64,000 nucleotides of DNA from Nostoc sp. CHAB 5824 (GCF_020829665.1 NZ_JAIVFT010000003.1:186001-250000), one strand, 5' to 3'. Counted from the stretch's first letter, positions 50,952 to 60,262 are shown. Notes: a model not told the origin generated them from the sequence alone. Made by a program: numbers and translations.

Positions 50952-52561
50952 AACGGCGCATCAATCCCCAACTCATCACAAAACGCCTTAATCGCCTCAT
51001 CGATCGCCACCATATCCCGATCGCACTGCCTCAACTTTGCCGCTACAGCCGCCAGATCAATGTCCTCCTCCTCCTCAAACGTATCCACATAACGCGGAAT
51101 ATTTAAATTAAAATCATTCTCGGCAATCTCCGCTAACGGTGCGCGATAGCTATACTTGTCCTCCTCTATCCTTTGGCGATAAGTGGAAATAATTTTTTCA
51201 ACATCCTCATCCCGTAAATAGTTCTGATTCTTCGCCTTCTCAAAATAGGCACTGGCATCAATAAACAAAACATCTTCAGGAGATTCCCGGCACTTTTTCA
51301 ACACCAAAATACAAGTCGGGATACTCGTCCCATAAAAAATATTCGCAGGCAACCCAATCACCGCATCCAACCAATTCCGCTCCTTGATTAGATACTGGCG
51401 AATATGCCCCTCCGCCCCTCCTCGAAACAAAACCCCGTGGGGCAACACCACCGCCATAATGCCGTTCTCATCTAAGTGATGCAGCATGTGCTGCACAAAC
51501 GCAAAATCAGCCTTAGAAGCTGGGGCTAACTTCCCATACTGACTAAAGCGATCGTCCGACTCAAACAGCTTATTCGCACTCCACTGCGCCGAAAACGGCG
51601 GATTTGCCACCACCGCCTCAAACCGCATACCCTCATGCTGGGGGTTCTCTAGCGTATCCTCTTGGCGCAGATCAAAATTCCGATAATGCACCCCATGCAA
51701 AATCATGTTCATCCGCGCCAAGTTGTAAGTCGTGCGGTTCATTTCTTGTCCGTAAAAATCCCCGACTGATTCCACCTCCCGCGCCACCCGCAGCAGCAAA
51801 GATCCTGAACCACAAGTTGGGTCATAAACCGACTTCAGCCGCTCCTTCCCCGTCGTCACAATCTTCGCCAATACCTTAGAAACCTGCTGCGGCGTGTAAA
51901 ACTCCCCCGCCTTTTTCCCCGCACCACTGGCAAACTGCCCAATCAAATACTCATAGGCATCCCCCAGAACATCGCTCTCGGTGTCTCCCAACCGAAAATC
52001 AATCTTATCCAGATGCACTAAAATCTTGGCAATTAAAGCATTTTTTGCCTTCGGAGTCCGCCCCAACTTCGTCGAATTCAGATCCAGATCCTCAAACAAA
52101 TGATCAAAATCTTCCTCACTTTCCTTGCCCATAGTGGAGCGTTCAATGTTGTTTAAAACATCCGTCAAATCCCCCAAAATAAAAATTGAACTCTTTTCTA
52201 ACTCCTCATCACTAATCTCATCCTTATCCGCCTGATTGCCTAATGCCCGTTTAGCCAGAGAACTAAACAACTCAGATGGCTTCAAAAAATAACCCAACTC
52301 GGCAATAGATTCCTCTTTAATTGCGTCTAAATATTCCTGCCCCTCTTCCGACGACTCATCAAGCTTTAGAAAATCAATCTCATCCTCAGCCAAAATCTCA
52401 TTAGCGTAAAGATGCTGACGCTCGGATAGGTACTTATAGAAAATAAACCCTAAGCAATAATCCCGAAACTCATCAGCGTTCATCTTGCCCCGTAGCGAAT
52501 CGGCAATATTCCAAAGCTGAGTTTCTAATTTTTTCTTTTGTCCGTTTTGTCCGTTGGTCAT
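50948..52561 (-). CDS. hsdM: type I restriction methyltransferase subunit
   Basis: 537 aa. N-terminal HsdM helices (LWNIADSLRGKMNADEFRDY), SAM motif VYDPTCGSGSLLLRVA and catalytic VANPPFSAQW (NPPF, N6-adenine). First gene of a minus-strand operon running hsdM, hsdS, abi, uma2, AAA, DUF4276, hsdR. Confidence 0.95.
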   Translation of the reverse strand: MTNGQNGQKKKLETQLWNIADSLRGKMNADEFRDYCLGFIFYKYLSERQHLYANEILAEDEIDFLKLDESSEEGQEYLDAIKEESIAELGYFLKPSELFSSLAKRALGNQADKDEISDEELEKSSIFILGDLTDVLNNIERSTMGKESEEDFDHLFEDLDLNSTKLGRTPKAKNALIAKILVHLDKIDFRLGDTESDVLGDAYEYLIGQFASGAGKKAGEFYTPQQVSKVLAKIVTTGKERLKSVYDPTCGSGSLLLRVAREVESVGDFYGQEMNRTTYNLARMNMILHGVHYRNFDLRQEDTLENPQHEGMRFEAVVANPPFSAQWSANKLFESDDRFSQYGKLAPASKADFAFVQHMLHHLDENGIMAVVLPHGVLFRGGAEGHIRQYLIKERNWLDAVIGLPANIFYGTSIPTCILVLKKCRESPEDVLFIDASAYFEKAKNQNYLRDEDVEKIISTYRQRIEEDKYSYRAPLAEIAENDFNLNIPRYVDTFEEEEDIDLAAVAAKLRQCDRDMVAIDEAIKAFCDELGIDAPL

Positions 52562-52849
52562 TTATCTCTCGTACTGGGCGATCGCTAGCACCGCCAAGAA
52601 GTGGTGTCTAAGCAACGTATAGACTAACACACAAGATGATTCGTTTGTACAGTGCGTAAATCCTAGAATGATTAATGCTCTGGAAAAATCCTTCTATGCC
52701 ACTGGCGGCAAGGCTGGTAAAGATGAAAATGGCTATAGCTATTTCGATCTGATAAGCGATCGCGCCATCAATTTTTGTGAAAGCTGAATTAAAAAATTCT
52801 GGGTGCGTTATTGGGTGAGAAATATTGCAGGAGTATACTAGCTAAACTG

Positions 52850-54163
52850 TTAGCCAGTACTTTCACTTGGAACAAAACTCAGGGCTTGCTCAATTGATTT
52901 CAGTGCTGATTGAATATCTGTACTCAGTGCATCTGCTTCAGCTTTAATCACAGTCACACCCTTACCAATTTCCGTCAGGGATTTTTTTATAGTTCTGATT
53001 CGTCCCAAAGCTGTGCGGATCTGCTGAATTTGTTGTTCAACAGCAGTCACATCCAATTCTGATTCAAAGGTACGCAATTTATTTAACCTTTGCTGGATCA
53101 CCAAAAAGCGGATAGCAATAATTAAAAATGGATGGGTTGTGGCGATCCAATAACCCGACTCAGAAACGCCCTCTGCCCAATCACCGATTTCCTGCGCTAA
53201 TCCCTCACGGGAATAACTTAAAAAAATTGCCGAATTTGCAGAACGCCGCACCATTGCTGACTGTAAATGTTGAGTGATTGCTTGGCGACCAAAAGGTTTT
53301 GAGGGCCGTTTTCTAGCTTCAATCACTATTGACAGTTCAATTACAGCTAACGATTTACTGGTGAACTTTACAAGAATATCGCCAGTATCCCCATCACGAC
53401 CAATATGCTCCACTTCTACTCCACTCAACTTTGCCCAATTTCGTAGTTCGACAACAACTGATTCTTCATAACTAATGCCTTTTGCAGTTGTCTGCTCAAG
53501 TACTTGTTGTGTCACCTGTTGATCTCGAATTTCTCTGGTCAGTTTTTCCACTTGTTCGGTTAATGGTTTGACAGACTCAGAAACCACATCTTTAACTGCC
53601 GCAGCCAGAGTACCATTTTCCTTAGTGGCATTTATTAATGCTGCTTTAAATGCGCCTTGAATTGAATCAGAGCGTTTGGCATCTAAGAGTTGACGTAATG
53701 AATTTAGAAAGCGGCCAACAACAGAAGTTTCTCTGGCGGGATCAATTTCGAGTGTAAGTAAAGTGCTAACGCTATTAAGTTTTTCAGTGAGGATGGCTGA
53801 AGTCAGATTAATTTGATTTTGGAGTGGAGCTAATAATTGACCATTTTCTGTCCCTACTTGATTAACTAATTCCTGTTGGAAAGACTCTGCAATTACCTTG
53901 ACTGCCTGCTGAAACTCCACCAACAACGATTCCATCTGCTGCTTGATTAATTCGTTGCCATGACGAGTTTGAGCAGTTTGCAAGCAAAGAAATCCTAACT
54001 CAAAAGCATCCCGGCAAATATCCTCGTATTCTGACTGGGGAAATTGTTGTAAGTAGCTGATTGCATTTTTGAGAGGGATTGCCATGCGATGAATCAGGAC
54101 ATGGCTTTGGGTCAATTCAATACTGGAGGGCAGGTAATAGGAATCATTGGTCGAGCGGTTCAT
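52850..54163 (-). CDS. coiled-coil protein with PD-(D/E)XK-like nuclease core
   Basis: 437 aa. Long helical N-terminus (LIKQQMESLLVEFQQAVKVI, QVEKLTREIRDQQVTQQVLE), then GISYEESVVVELRNWAKLSG ... GDTGDILVKFTSKSLAVIEL ... VIEARKRPSKPFGRQAITQ, a strand-acidic-strand ExK-like arrangement resembling the DUF2130/RmuC type of nuclease, then helices to the end. No named family is certain. It may be a stand-alone restriction or recombination factor. 52562-52849 upstream has no clear gene. Confidence 0.6.
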   Translation of the reverse strand: MNRSTNDSYYLPSSIELTQSHVLIHRMAIPLKNAISYLQQFPQSEYEDICRDAFELGFLCLQTAQTRHGNELIKQQMESLLVEFQQAVKVIAESFQQELVNQVGTENGQLLAPLQNQINLTSAILTEKLNSVSTLLTLEIDPARETSVVGRFLNSLRQLLDAKRSDSIQGAFKAALINATKENGTLAAAVKDVVSESVKPLTEQVEKLTREIRDQQVTQQVLEQTTAKGISYEESVVVELRNWAKLSGVEVEHIGRDGDTGDILVKFTSKSLAVIELSIVIEARKRPSKPFGRQAITQHLQSAMVRRSANSAIFLSYSREGLAQEIGDWAEGVSESGYWIATTHPFLIIAIRFLVIQQRLNKLRTFESELDVTAVEQQIQQIRTALGRIRTIKKSLTEIGKGVTVIKAEADALSTDIQSALKSIEQALSFVPSESTG

Positions 54164-54268
54164 GGAACAGTGGGTAGGCTGGTGACGATAAATTGCACCC
54201 TACTACCTATTTTTTATGCCAGTCAAGGTGATGAAGAAAAGTTTTGTCAATTTGCAAAAACTGAGTGA

Positions 54269-54553
54269 TTAATTCGGGTGTTGAGGATTATGCCACTGTT
54301 CTAACAGAGGGCTAATTACTTCGGCATTGGCAAAAAGAAAATCAGCCACAGCCATAATTCTCTGGTAAGGTAATCCAGCTTCTCGGCGGCTGGCTTGTCC
54401 ACCCAACCAGTGATAAGCCGTAGATTTAGAGATGGCACAGATTTTTGCTAATTCTTCGTAACCCAATCCCCAACGATAGCTAAAGTCTTGGGGGGACAGA
54501 AACATTTGGTTATGCAGTTCTAGCAACTGCTCAGGTTTTTGAGCTTCAGACAT
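54269..54553 (-). CDS. helix-turn-helix protein, 94 aa
   Basis: Start at ATG 54553, overlapping the upstream stop by 8 bp. SPQDFSYRWGLGYEELAKIC then AISKSTAYHWLGGQASRREA is a compact HTH, with VADFLFANAEVISPLLEQWH after. Family seen in cyanobacterial plasmids and islands, role unknown. Confidence 0.65.
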   Translation of the reverse strand: MSEAQKPEQLLELHNQMFLSPQDFSYRWGLGYEELAKICAISKSTAYHWLGGQASRREAGLPYQRIMAVADFLFANAEVISPLLEQWHNPQHPN

Positions 54554-54857
54554 GATTGCCCTGAAGCCTTTCCAAGGATGAGTTATCCAGGGGTTCGATA
54601 TCTTCCTCGAAAGCGAAGTCGCAGGTGCAAATTTCATGAGATGGACTGCGCTCGTCTAAAAGAACCAAGTAATGTAAGCCAGTGGCAATGCAACTGGCTT
54701 GTTGGGCATATATGACTCCAATAACGCGACCATAATCACCGTTGGGTACTTGAAACCAGCGCACCCATTCACCGAGACGAAATCTCTGGTGGGGTAATTC
54801 GCTGGGAATTACTTCTGGCATCGCTACTGGCGGAATCTGAGGAAATTTATTCGTCAT
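54546..54857 (-). CDS. 103-aa hypothetical protein
   Basis: RLGEWVRWFQVPNGDYGRVI then GVIYAQQASCIATGLHYLVL: small beta-barrel (SH3-like) pattern with an acidic tail (FAFEEDIEPLDNSS). Translationally coupled to the HTH protein downstream. No family recognised. Confidence 0.6.
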   Translation of the reverse strand: MTNKFPQIPPVAMPEVIPSELPHQRFRLGEWVRWFQVPNGDYGRVIGVIYAQQASCIATGLHYLVLLDERSPSHEICTCDFAFEEDIEPLDNSSLERLQGNHV

Positions 54858-54937
54858 ATTTATTGCGGATAGCGTTGCACCAATATTTTTAAATTAACAT
54901 ATAGTGTGCAAAACTAAATTTATTGTGTATAGATTAA

Positions 54938-55216
54938 TTGTCTACACTCCCTCACGATGGTTCTGTGAGGCAAAAAAACCAAGATCCAGATATTGAATAT
55001 CGCTTTGGCAAAGCTATTAGACGGCGACGACGAGAATTAGACCTTTCTCAAGAAGAGTTAGCTGAAAGGGCTGGTCTTCATCGCAATTACATTTCCAGTA
55101 TCGAAACAGGGACTCGTAATCCTTCACTAAAAAATATAGAAAAGCTTGCACAGGCGCTGAACATATCTATTTCTGCTTTTTTTGCAGATTACGGTATTGA
55201 AGCAGAGAGTGAGTAA
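54938..55216 (+). CDS. XRE-family transcriptional regulator
   Basis: FGKAIRRRRRELDLSQEELA with RAGLHRNYISSIETGTRNPS and IEKLAQALNISISAFF: a full XRE HTH. The first codon is TTG 54938; a GTG at 54966 is an alternative. Divergent from the HTH pair. Regulators of this type control the cas or transposition genes in several CAST elements, so this one may silence the element. Confidence 0.8.
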   Translation: MSTLPHDGSVRQKNQDPDIEYRFGKAIRRRRRELDLSQEELAERAGLHRNYISSIETGTRNPSLKNIEKLAQALNISISAFFADYGIEAESE

Positions 55217-55834
55217 TAACTGGAATTTTTTCTCAAAGATGAATATTCTGTCATTAAGCACCAGGAGCAATGTTCTGGTGGTAAAGAAGGTATGTATAAA
55301 AATACTGGCTCATCTCTCAGAAGTCGTGCCAGTGAGACTTCTTTGCAGTCCTGTTCGTCTAAATCCCAAATCAGATGCAATAAATAAGGGACTTGCAAAA
55401 AATAAATTATCCCAAATTATTTGTAGATTTGTAGGGGCGCAAAGCCTTGCGCCTCTAGATGGAATGTTTTTTTAACTGGAAGTCCCTAACCCAACCTTAT
55501 CAAGCCACGGATGACTTCTGCGATCGCAGTCAGTAATTTACCCTTGATATTTGAGCAACGCCTAACGGCATAAAGCCACGAATCACAGCAAAGTTGAAAA
55601 CCCTTAACTGAGGAAGCTTCATTTACAATCTTACAAGTACCTTCCAGATCGAGAAACCAAAAACATACAACTTACCAAAGTTTCCCTTACTTTCAGCCCC
55701 TCAAACCCAGTGCCGATAAACTTTCCCAAAAATGGCAAGCACCTTTTTTCTTGTCTCAATTACCATATTCCTTACCGTGTAAACCTTGCCGCCATTCTTT
55801 GATCCTAAACTCCCTTTCCCATAAGAGATAGTTG
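55217..55834. other. 618-bp noncoding stretch where the CRISPR array would be expected
   Basis: In type I-B CAST elements the array follows cas5. Here I find no direct repeats of 25-40 bp at regular spacing. The region contains the palindrome GTAGGGGCGC-AAAGCC-TTGCGCCTCTA (55431-55457) and short degenerate frames (FAVIRGFMPLGVAQ near 55560) but no array. Confidence 0.6.
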
Positions 55835-56473
55835 TCAAATTGGAGATTGAATCATCGTCCACGCTAAATCAGGAGGTGGTGAGCTTGGCGTTTCCTCAAT
55901 CCGATACCTCAAAAATCGGGTATTTCTTGACCCCACATGGTCAACCCAATAGGGTAAGGTTAACCTGCCTCGATTATCTCTAATCACCCACTGTCTCACT
56001 CCCTCTAGATAATCTTCCGAGACAAGTTTGATCGTTTTAATCAACTGGTCACTTTCTCCCAAAAATAAACAACCAAACCGTCTTACTAGCTCAGGATGGT
56101 CAAACGCTAACTGTATCCTCTCCCTTAAACTTGGTTGTATCTTTTCCTCGTCAGAACGAACCAAAATCAAACACTTCAGATTAGATAAAATTTCTTGATA
56201 ACAGGGAATAACATTCTCTGGATGGCTAAAATCAGCATTCTTAAACCGTCTCATTTGACGTAAAATTTGCGACTTTTTGGGGCTAGATAACATCGCTATC
56301 GCCAATTCTACCCCACAGTGGCGATAGACATTCGTTTCCCCTACCAAAGACAACAACATCCCATACACTGTGGCTGGAGGAGGAACAGGGTAGGTTTTTC
56401 CCATTTCCCTTACATGGGACTCCCGAAAAGTCGCAAATGGAACATCCAAATAGAGAATTAATGGTGCAATCAT
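55835..56473 (-). CDS. cas5: Cas5, type I-B (MYXAN-like)
   Basis: 212 aa. APLILYLDVPFATFRESHVR then TYPVPPPATVYGMLLSLVGE is the N-terminal RRM of the Cas5/DevS family, with the glycine-rich segment missing as in MYXAN types. It caps the 5' crRNA handle in Cascade. Its start overlaps the cas7 stop by 4 bp. Confidence 0.88.
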   Translation of the reverse strand: MIAPLILYLDVPFATFRESHVREMGKTYPVPPPATVYGMLLSLVGETNVYRHCGVELAIAMLSSPKKSQILRQMRRFKNADFSHPENVIPCYQEILSNLKCLILVRSDEEKIQPSLRERIQLAFDHPELVRRFGCLFLGESDQLIKTIKLVSEDYLEGVRQWVIRDNRGRLTLPYWVDHVGSRNTRFLRYRIEETPSSPPPDLAWTMIQSPI

Positions 56474-57438
56474 TTTGATTCTTCTAAGCCTAAATCTCTT
56501 TTAATGACTGTTTTCAAAGCTGCAATTAGTTCATTTCGATTACGATAAATATGCGCTCTGTTAAAAAGGGAATTATCAAAATTATCTAATTGCTGTAACT
56601 CCTTAACAATTGTTCCTCCAATCCACAATTTACTAGGGTCAATCTGTCCGCATTCTACTTCATCTATAAACTCTTGTGTAAATTTTGCTTCCTTACTCTT
56701 AGGCTCGCAATATTCAAAGCAATAGGAAATATATGAAGCAAAATGATTTGTCCATTGAAATACCAAACTATCGGGACAGAAAGGATAATTAAAAATATTA
56801 CTACTCCCTCCTACCTTGGGTAGATTCATAATCCCATCTATCAGAGGTAAAATCCGCGAAAAATCTCTGAGATGAGTGGCATCAATTCCAAAATAATATT
56901 GATATCGAGTTGCATGATATTCTGTAAAATGAAGCGATGTGCTATCCTTTTCTCTGCCACTTTTTGCCCCTAACTTGACTGCACCATCATAAGGCGTTAG
57001 CGAAACAGCCATATTCATCCCTAAAGCACCCATTCGCTGATTAGGAGTACTGACTTTTGTTTGTTTCTTTTTTCTCTTTGTTGTTGAAGTCTCCTCCTCT
57101 GTTTCAGCAGACTCTAGTGAAGCAAACCCAAAAATATCATCATCATAAAATTGTTCTGGATCGAAATCTTCACTTGTTAACCGATTAATATTTTCGTCCT
57201 CATCCCAAACTCGATTAACTAAATAGCCTTGCTTTTGAAGATAAAAACGTAAAGCCCAACGAATTGCACTCGAACCTACAAAAGAATAAATTTTACCATT
57301 ATTCCAATAGCCTTTTTGCAGAATAGTTTTATTCCCTCGTCTAATGTCATGATTTAAGGACGCTAAACCATAACGAGTGAGGACTGTTCCGTAAAGATAA
57401 TAATTGGGGATATTATTGTCATTCTTCTTCTGACTCAT
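56470..57438 (-). CDS. cas7: Cas7, DevR/Cst2-like
   Basis: 322 aa. YYLYGTVLTRYGLASLNHDI, GSSAIRWALRFYLQKQGY, then an acidic/lysine-rich insertion (TEEEETSTTKRKKKQTK region) and GALGMNMAVSLTPYDGAVKL. Backbone subunit that polymerises along crRNA. Overlaps cas8 by about 20 bp. Confidence 0.88.
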   Translation of the reverse strand: MSQKKNDNNIPNYYLYGTVLTRYGLASLNHDIRRGNKTILQKGYWNNGKIYSFVGSSAIRWALRFYLQKQGYLVNRVWDEDENINRLTSEDFDPEQFYDDDIFGFASLESAETEEETSTTKRKKKQTKVSTPNQRMGALGMNMAVSLTPYDGAVKLGAKSGREKDSTSLHFTEYHATRYQYYFGIDATHLRDFSRILPLIDGIMNLPKVGGSSNIFNYPFCPDSLVFQWTNHFASYISYCFEYCEPKSKEAKFTQEFIDEVECGQIDPSKLWIGGTIVKELQQLDNFDNSLFNRAHIYRNRNELIAALKTVIKRDLGLEESK

Positions 57439-58999
57439 CATTCACTTCTTCTAGGTTTTGATTGTTTGGGAATGAACTATCATCCCTATTGGTGGATTTA
57501 TCTTTGGGTTTATAACTGGCGATCGCTAACAATGACCAAATTCTTAGTTCTTGCCAAGGTGTTTTTTTAATTAGTAGTGAAATTTCTTCTTGATGCTCAT
57601 TAAAATACTTATTTAATCCCCCTCTTACTAAAAAGTCGGACAAATATTCCTTAAATGACAAGTCATCATAACAATAGTTTAGCTCTGCCCTTAATCGTTC
57701 AATTTTCTTCTTAATTGGAGGATATTTTCCTTCCTCTGCTTTGGCATGCATTTTAGCAAAGTTGCCCTTCATAGCTTGTTGAAATACCTTAATAAAAATA
57801 AGATACTGCTTGTCTTCTTCACTATTCTCTGCCATTATCATGAATCCTTCTCGATTGGAAAATAACTGGTTAAATAAATATTCTTTTGAATCCTCCATCA
57901 CCAATTTTTTCCAAAAATTAGACCACCAGTGGATTCCTTTCACTAAATTATCAGCAATCAGGGAGCGAATCGAATTGACTTTAATAAAAATTTGCTTATA
58001 TTTAATTATCTGATAATTAGTTTTAAAGTATTTTTGCACCTGTTGATAAGTGATTAAAATATTCTTATCAATTTTAATTTCTTCTATACTCATCAATGTT
58101 CGTTGACGAGAAGCTTTATTTATTTTTTCATATAACCAAACTTGACAAGTTTGATAGTAGCCCACTTCAGGCTGAATATCGTCTAAGCTGTAATAAAGTA
58201 ATCCTGCTTCCCCAAGGCTACTAACATGAAACTGTTTAGTTTCTAATTGCTGTAATCCCCATCTCCTTTGAGAAGCGTCTTCAAAATCCTTTATTTCTGG
58301 AATCACCACCAAGTAGCGATGGGGTTTCCTTTCTTTTAAGTCTTCTGATGGTATATGAAGTAAGCAATAATGACAAACTACTGGTACAAATAATAATGCT
58401 AAAGCGTATTCAGATTTCTCTTCTAGTTTTGTAGTATTCTGCGTCCGAGCATGGCGAACAATTCCCCCTAAATACAACCAACTGGTTATTTGAATGTAAT
58501 CATGCCTGAATTTTTGGGTATCTGCCTCGCATAACTTCTCTGCAAAAGTTTGATGTGCATACCAAGTTAGGGATTTGTATTGATACTCGACTTTTTTTTC
58601 TTCAACCTCTAGTTCAATGTTAACTAGCTCTCCCGCTTGATAAAACTGATTATGACGTAGAAAAACAGCACACATTCCCTTATGAGTGTGGACTTTCTGA
58701 CTTAAATCTATTGCATTATTGTCTAATCCTGCTAAATGAATTAAACCTGTATTATCTAGTTGAAAAAACTCCTTAATTAACCAAGATAGGGCGACGAAAT
58801 CACTCCCTTCCCAGAATAATTCAATAGTATCAGCAGTCAAAAACCATGATATTTTTCCTGCCCGTTGACGAAATGAGGGATATTGCTTTTCCAATCGCTT
58901 TAAAGTCATGTAAAGCCCGGTCATTCCGACGCGATGCATTATTGTCGCATCCGTAGCATGGAGAGATAGGGAAATTTTGGGTTGGGTAGAAACTATCAT
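57419..58999 (-). CDS. cas8: Cas8, MYXAN/Cmx-type large subunit
   Basis: 526 aa from ATG 58999. HATDATIMHRVGMTGLYMTL, KISWFLTADTIELFWEGSDF and HKGMCAVFLRHN follow the Cmx1/Cas8 family of type I-B; it reads the PAM. The start codon shares one base with the cas6 stop (TGATG). It has no Cas3 partner in the window, as in transposon-linked systems. Confidence 0.85.
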   Translation of the reverse strand: MIVSTQPKISLSLHATDATIMHRVGMTGLYMTLKRLEKQYPSFRQRAGKISWFLTADTIELFWEGSDFVALSWLIKEFFQLDNTGLIHLAGLDNNAIDLSQKVHTHKGMCAVFLRHNQFYQAGELVNIELEVEEKKVEYQYKSLTWYAHQTFAEKLCEADTQKFRHDYIQITSWLYLGGIVRHARTQNTTKLEEKSEYALALLFVPVVCHYCLLHIPSEDLKERKPHRYLVVIPEIKDFEDASQRRWGLQQLETKQFHVSSLGEAGLLYYSLDDIQPEVGYYQTCQVWLYEKINKASRQRTLMSIEEIKIDKNILITYQQVQKYFKTNYQIIKYKQIFIKVNSIRSLIADNLVKGIHWWSNFWKKLVMEDSKEYLFNQLFSNREGFMIMAENSEEDKQYLIFIKVFQQAMKGNFAKMHAKAEEGKYPPIKKKIERLRAELNYCYDDLSFKEYLSDFLVRGGLNKYFNEHQEEISLLIKKTPWQELRIWSLLAIASYKPKDKSTNRDDSSFPNNQNLEEVNDESEEE

Positions 59000-59661
59000 C
59001 AGGTTTCCTCTTCTGACTTGCTGCGAGTCACTGGAACAAATATTCCACACATCATCTTTCGTTTCCCGCCAATTCCCTGTTCTTGCAGGATTAAGGAATC
59101 TTCTGGGTTGAGTTCGCTGATTTTTATGCCAAATCCTCTAACTTTAAACTGTTTGCCTTCTTTATTGATGGTTAATTGTCTTCGTTGAGGTGTTCCATCT
59201 TGTCGGGTAAGAAGTTCAATCTTTCCTTGTATTCCTAAATTATCCAGTTGCCGTTGAACAGCTTCAATAAAGCTAGTAGAGTCTTGAAACCCTTTAATTA
59301 CCACTAATCTGGAATAGACACTTTCTGAAGAAATTAAAGGTTGGTAGTCGGGAATATCTAGTTGATAAAAATTTTGACCTATATGAAAAGCTTGACCCGC
59401 TAAATAAGGATAAATTAAAGGAATTTGTTGATGATAAATCCGAACTTTTAGACGAGATTGAGCAGTGAGTTCAAGCAAATTGTTTCTGGTCGGTATTCCA
59501 GCAATCGGATGAATCCCAATATTGTTTAGTTCATGTAGTGGGGGACAAATACGGGATAAGGCAGCGTAGGTAAGATAACCGTTGTCAAGAGGAATCGGTG
59601 CGCCTCTCAGCTTAAACGTTAAATCTACATATTCCTCGCTTTGAATTAATATGGCTGCCAT
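58999..59661 (-). CDS. cas6: Cas6, MYXAN-type
   Basis: 220 aa. VDLTFKLRGAPIPLDNGYLT, HPIAGIPTRNNLLELTAQSR, LINKEGKQFKVRGFGIKI-like RRM strands and a C-terminal GIGGKRKMMCGIFVPV, the G-rich loop of Cas6/Cmx6. It processes pre-crRNA. First gene of the cas operon. Confidence 0.88.
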   Translation of the reverse strand: MAAILIQSEEYVDLTFKLRGAPIPLDNGYLTYAALSRICPPLHELNNIGIHPIAGIPTRNNLLELTAQSRLKVRIYHQQIPLIYPYLAGQAFHIGQNFYQLDIPDYQPLISSESVYSRLVVIKGFQDSTSFIEAVQRQLDNLGIQGKIELLTRQDGTPQRRQLTINKEGKQFKVRGFGIKISELNPEDSLILQEQGIGGKRKMMCGIFVPVTRSKSEEET

Positions 59662-59680
59662 ATATGGAAATTTTGAGATG

Positions 59681-59815
59681 TCAGAGTTTGTTTAATACAT
59701 CAACATCCTCTTGTGCAAAATTGTCCTCATTGTCATCGCCGACTACTTTGGTTGGAGTGGCAATCCAGTTTAGGCTATTGTTCACAATATTCTCACTGGT
59801 TAGGAAGATCCTCTA
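59681..59815 (-). pseudogene. 3' remnant of an upstream transposon gene
   Basis: A frame without a start reads FLTSENIVNNSLNWIATPTK and VVGDDNEDNFAQEDVDVLNK and ends at 59681, 20 bp before cas6. Composition (acidic, disordered) fits the C-terminus of a longer protein such as TnsB, but the match is not certain. Confidence 0.35.
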
Positions 59816-59941
59816 ATACTCCAGTAGTTACTCAAAACAGATGGATAGCCAAATGTTCCTATCCCATACCAGCATGAACTGCTTCTGCTCCATTATAAAA
59901 AAATTCGGTGCTTTTCTGCTTTCTATGCTTGATTGGACTCA

Positions 59942-60096
59942 CGGCAAGCTTATCCTTCCAATTTGGGCTAGCGGCAAAGTTATGGTTCCAAACTATCAAT
60001 TTCATCCAAAATTAGCTGACGCAAGAATGAGGGTTATAATCTTGTTGACGGCAAAGTTATGGTTCCAGTAGCGGCAAAGTTATGGGTAAAGTCACA
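59942..60096 (-). repeat. transposon right end with four repeats
   Basis: Copies of CGGCAAnnTTATnnTTCCA at 59942, 59972, 60049 and the terminal one at 60072-60096 (ending GGGTAAAGTCACA). They all point the same way, unlike the left end. Confidence 0.8.
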
Positions 60097-60118
60097 ATTT
60101 TAGTGGGTAGGTATTGGC

Positions 60119-60160
60119 GTAGCGTCCCGTAGGGAACGTAGAGAAGGCGGTCGCAGACAT
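60119..60160. repeat. dispersed repeat cluster
   Basis: CGTAGCGTCCCGTAGGGAAC and GGCGGTCGCAGACATCGC, relatives of the repeats at 1614-1636 and 8345-8379, just outside the transposon end. Confidence 0.5.
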
Positions 60161-60185
60161 CGCTGCTGCAAAAACTCAAGCTAAA

Positions 60186-60262
60186 CTGAACGAAAGCCCT
60201 TGTGTTCTGAACGAAAGCCCTCGTGTTCTGAACGAAAGCCCTTGTGTTCTGAACGAAAGCCT
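60186..60262. repeat. 21-bp tandem repeat
   Basis: CTGAACGAAAGCCCTTGTGTT repeated at 60186, 60207 and 60228 with a partial fourth copy at 60249. It encodes a heptapeptide repeat (LNESPCV) in a frame without a convincing gene. 60097-60378 holds only repeats. Confidence 0.8.

Larger units (their letters stand above)
37917..60096. mobile_element. decayed Tn7-like, CAST-type transposon
   Basis: The ends are TGTGACTTTACCCATAACTT...CGCC-type inverted repeats (37917-37941 and 60072-60096), TGT...ACA as in Tn7-like elements, each followed by internal repeats CGGCAAAGTTATGGTTCCA. It starts 31 bp after tRNA-Val, a typical homing position for cyanobacterial CAST elements that use TnsD. Contents: tnsD, broken tnsC, tniQ fragment, cas6-cas8-cas7-cas5 and defence cargo. 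tnsA and tnsB are missing, no array is visible, and the flanking 5-mers (CGCTG and ATTTT) do not match, so either the ends come from different events or one flank was deleted. Confidence 0.82.

Noticed and set aside
52668..52787. A 39-codon frame MINALEKSFYATGG ...
   Set aside because: No ribosome site and no known match; chance cannot be excluded.
55217..55834. CRISPR array after cas5
   Set aside because: No regularly spaced direct repeats could be found; one GTTGAAAACCCTTAACTGAGG segment occurs only once.
59841..60071. A 76-codon frame inside the transposon right end
   Set aside because: It is made of the TnsB-type end repeats and is not a plausible gene.
37912..60101. Five-bp target duplication of the Tn7-like element
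   Set aside because: CGCTG on the left and ATTTT on the right do not match.
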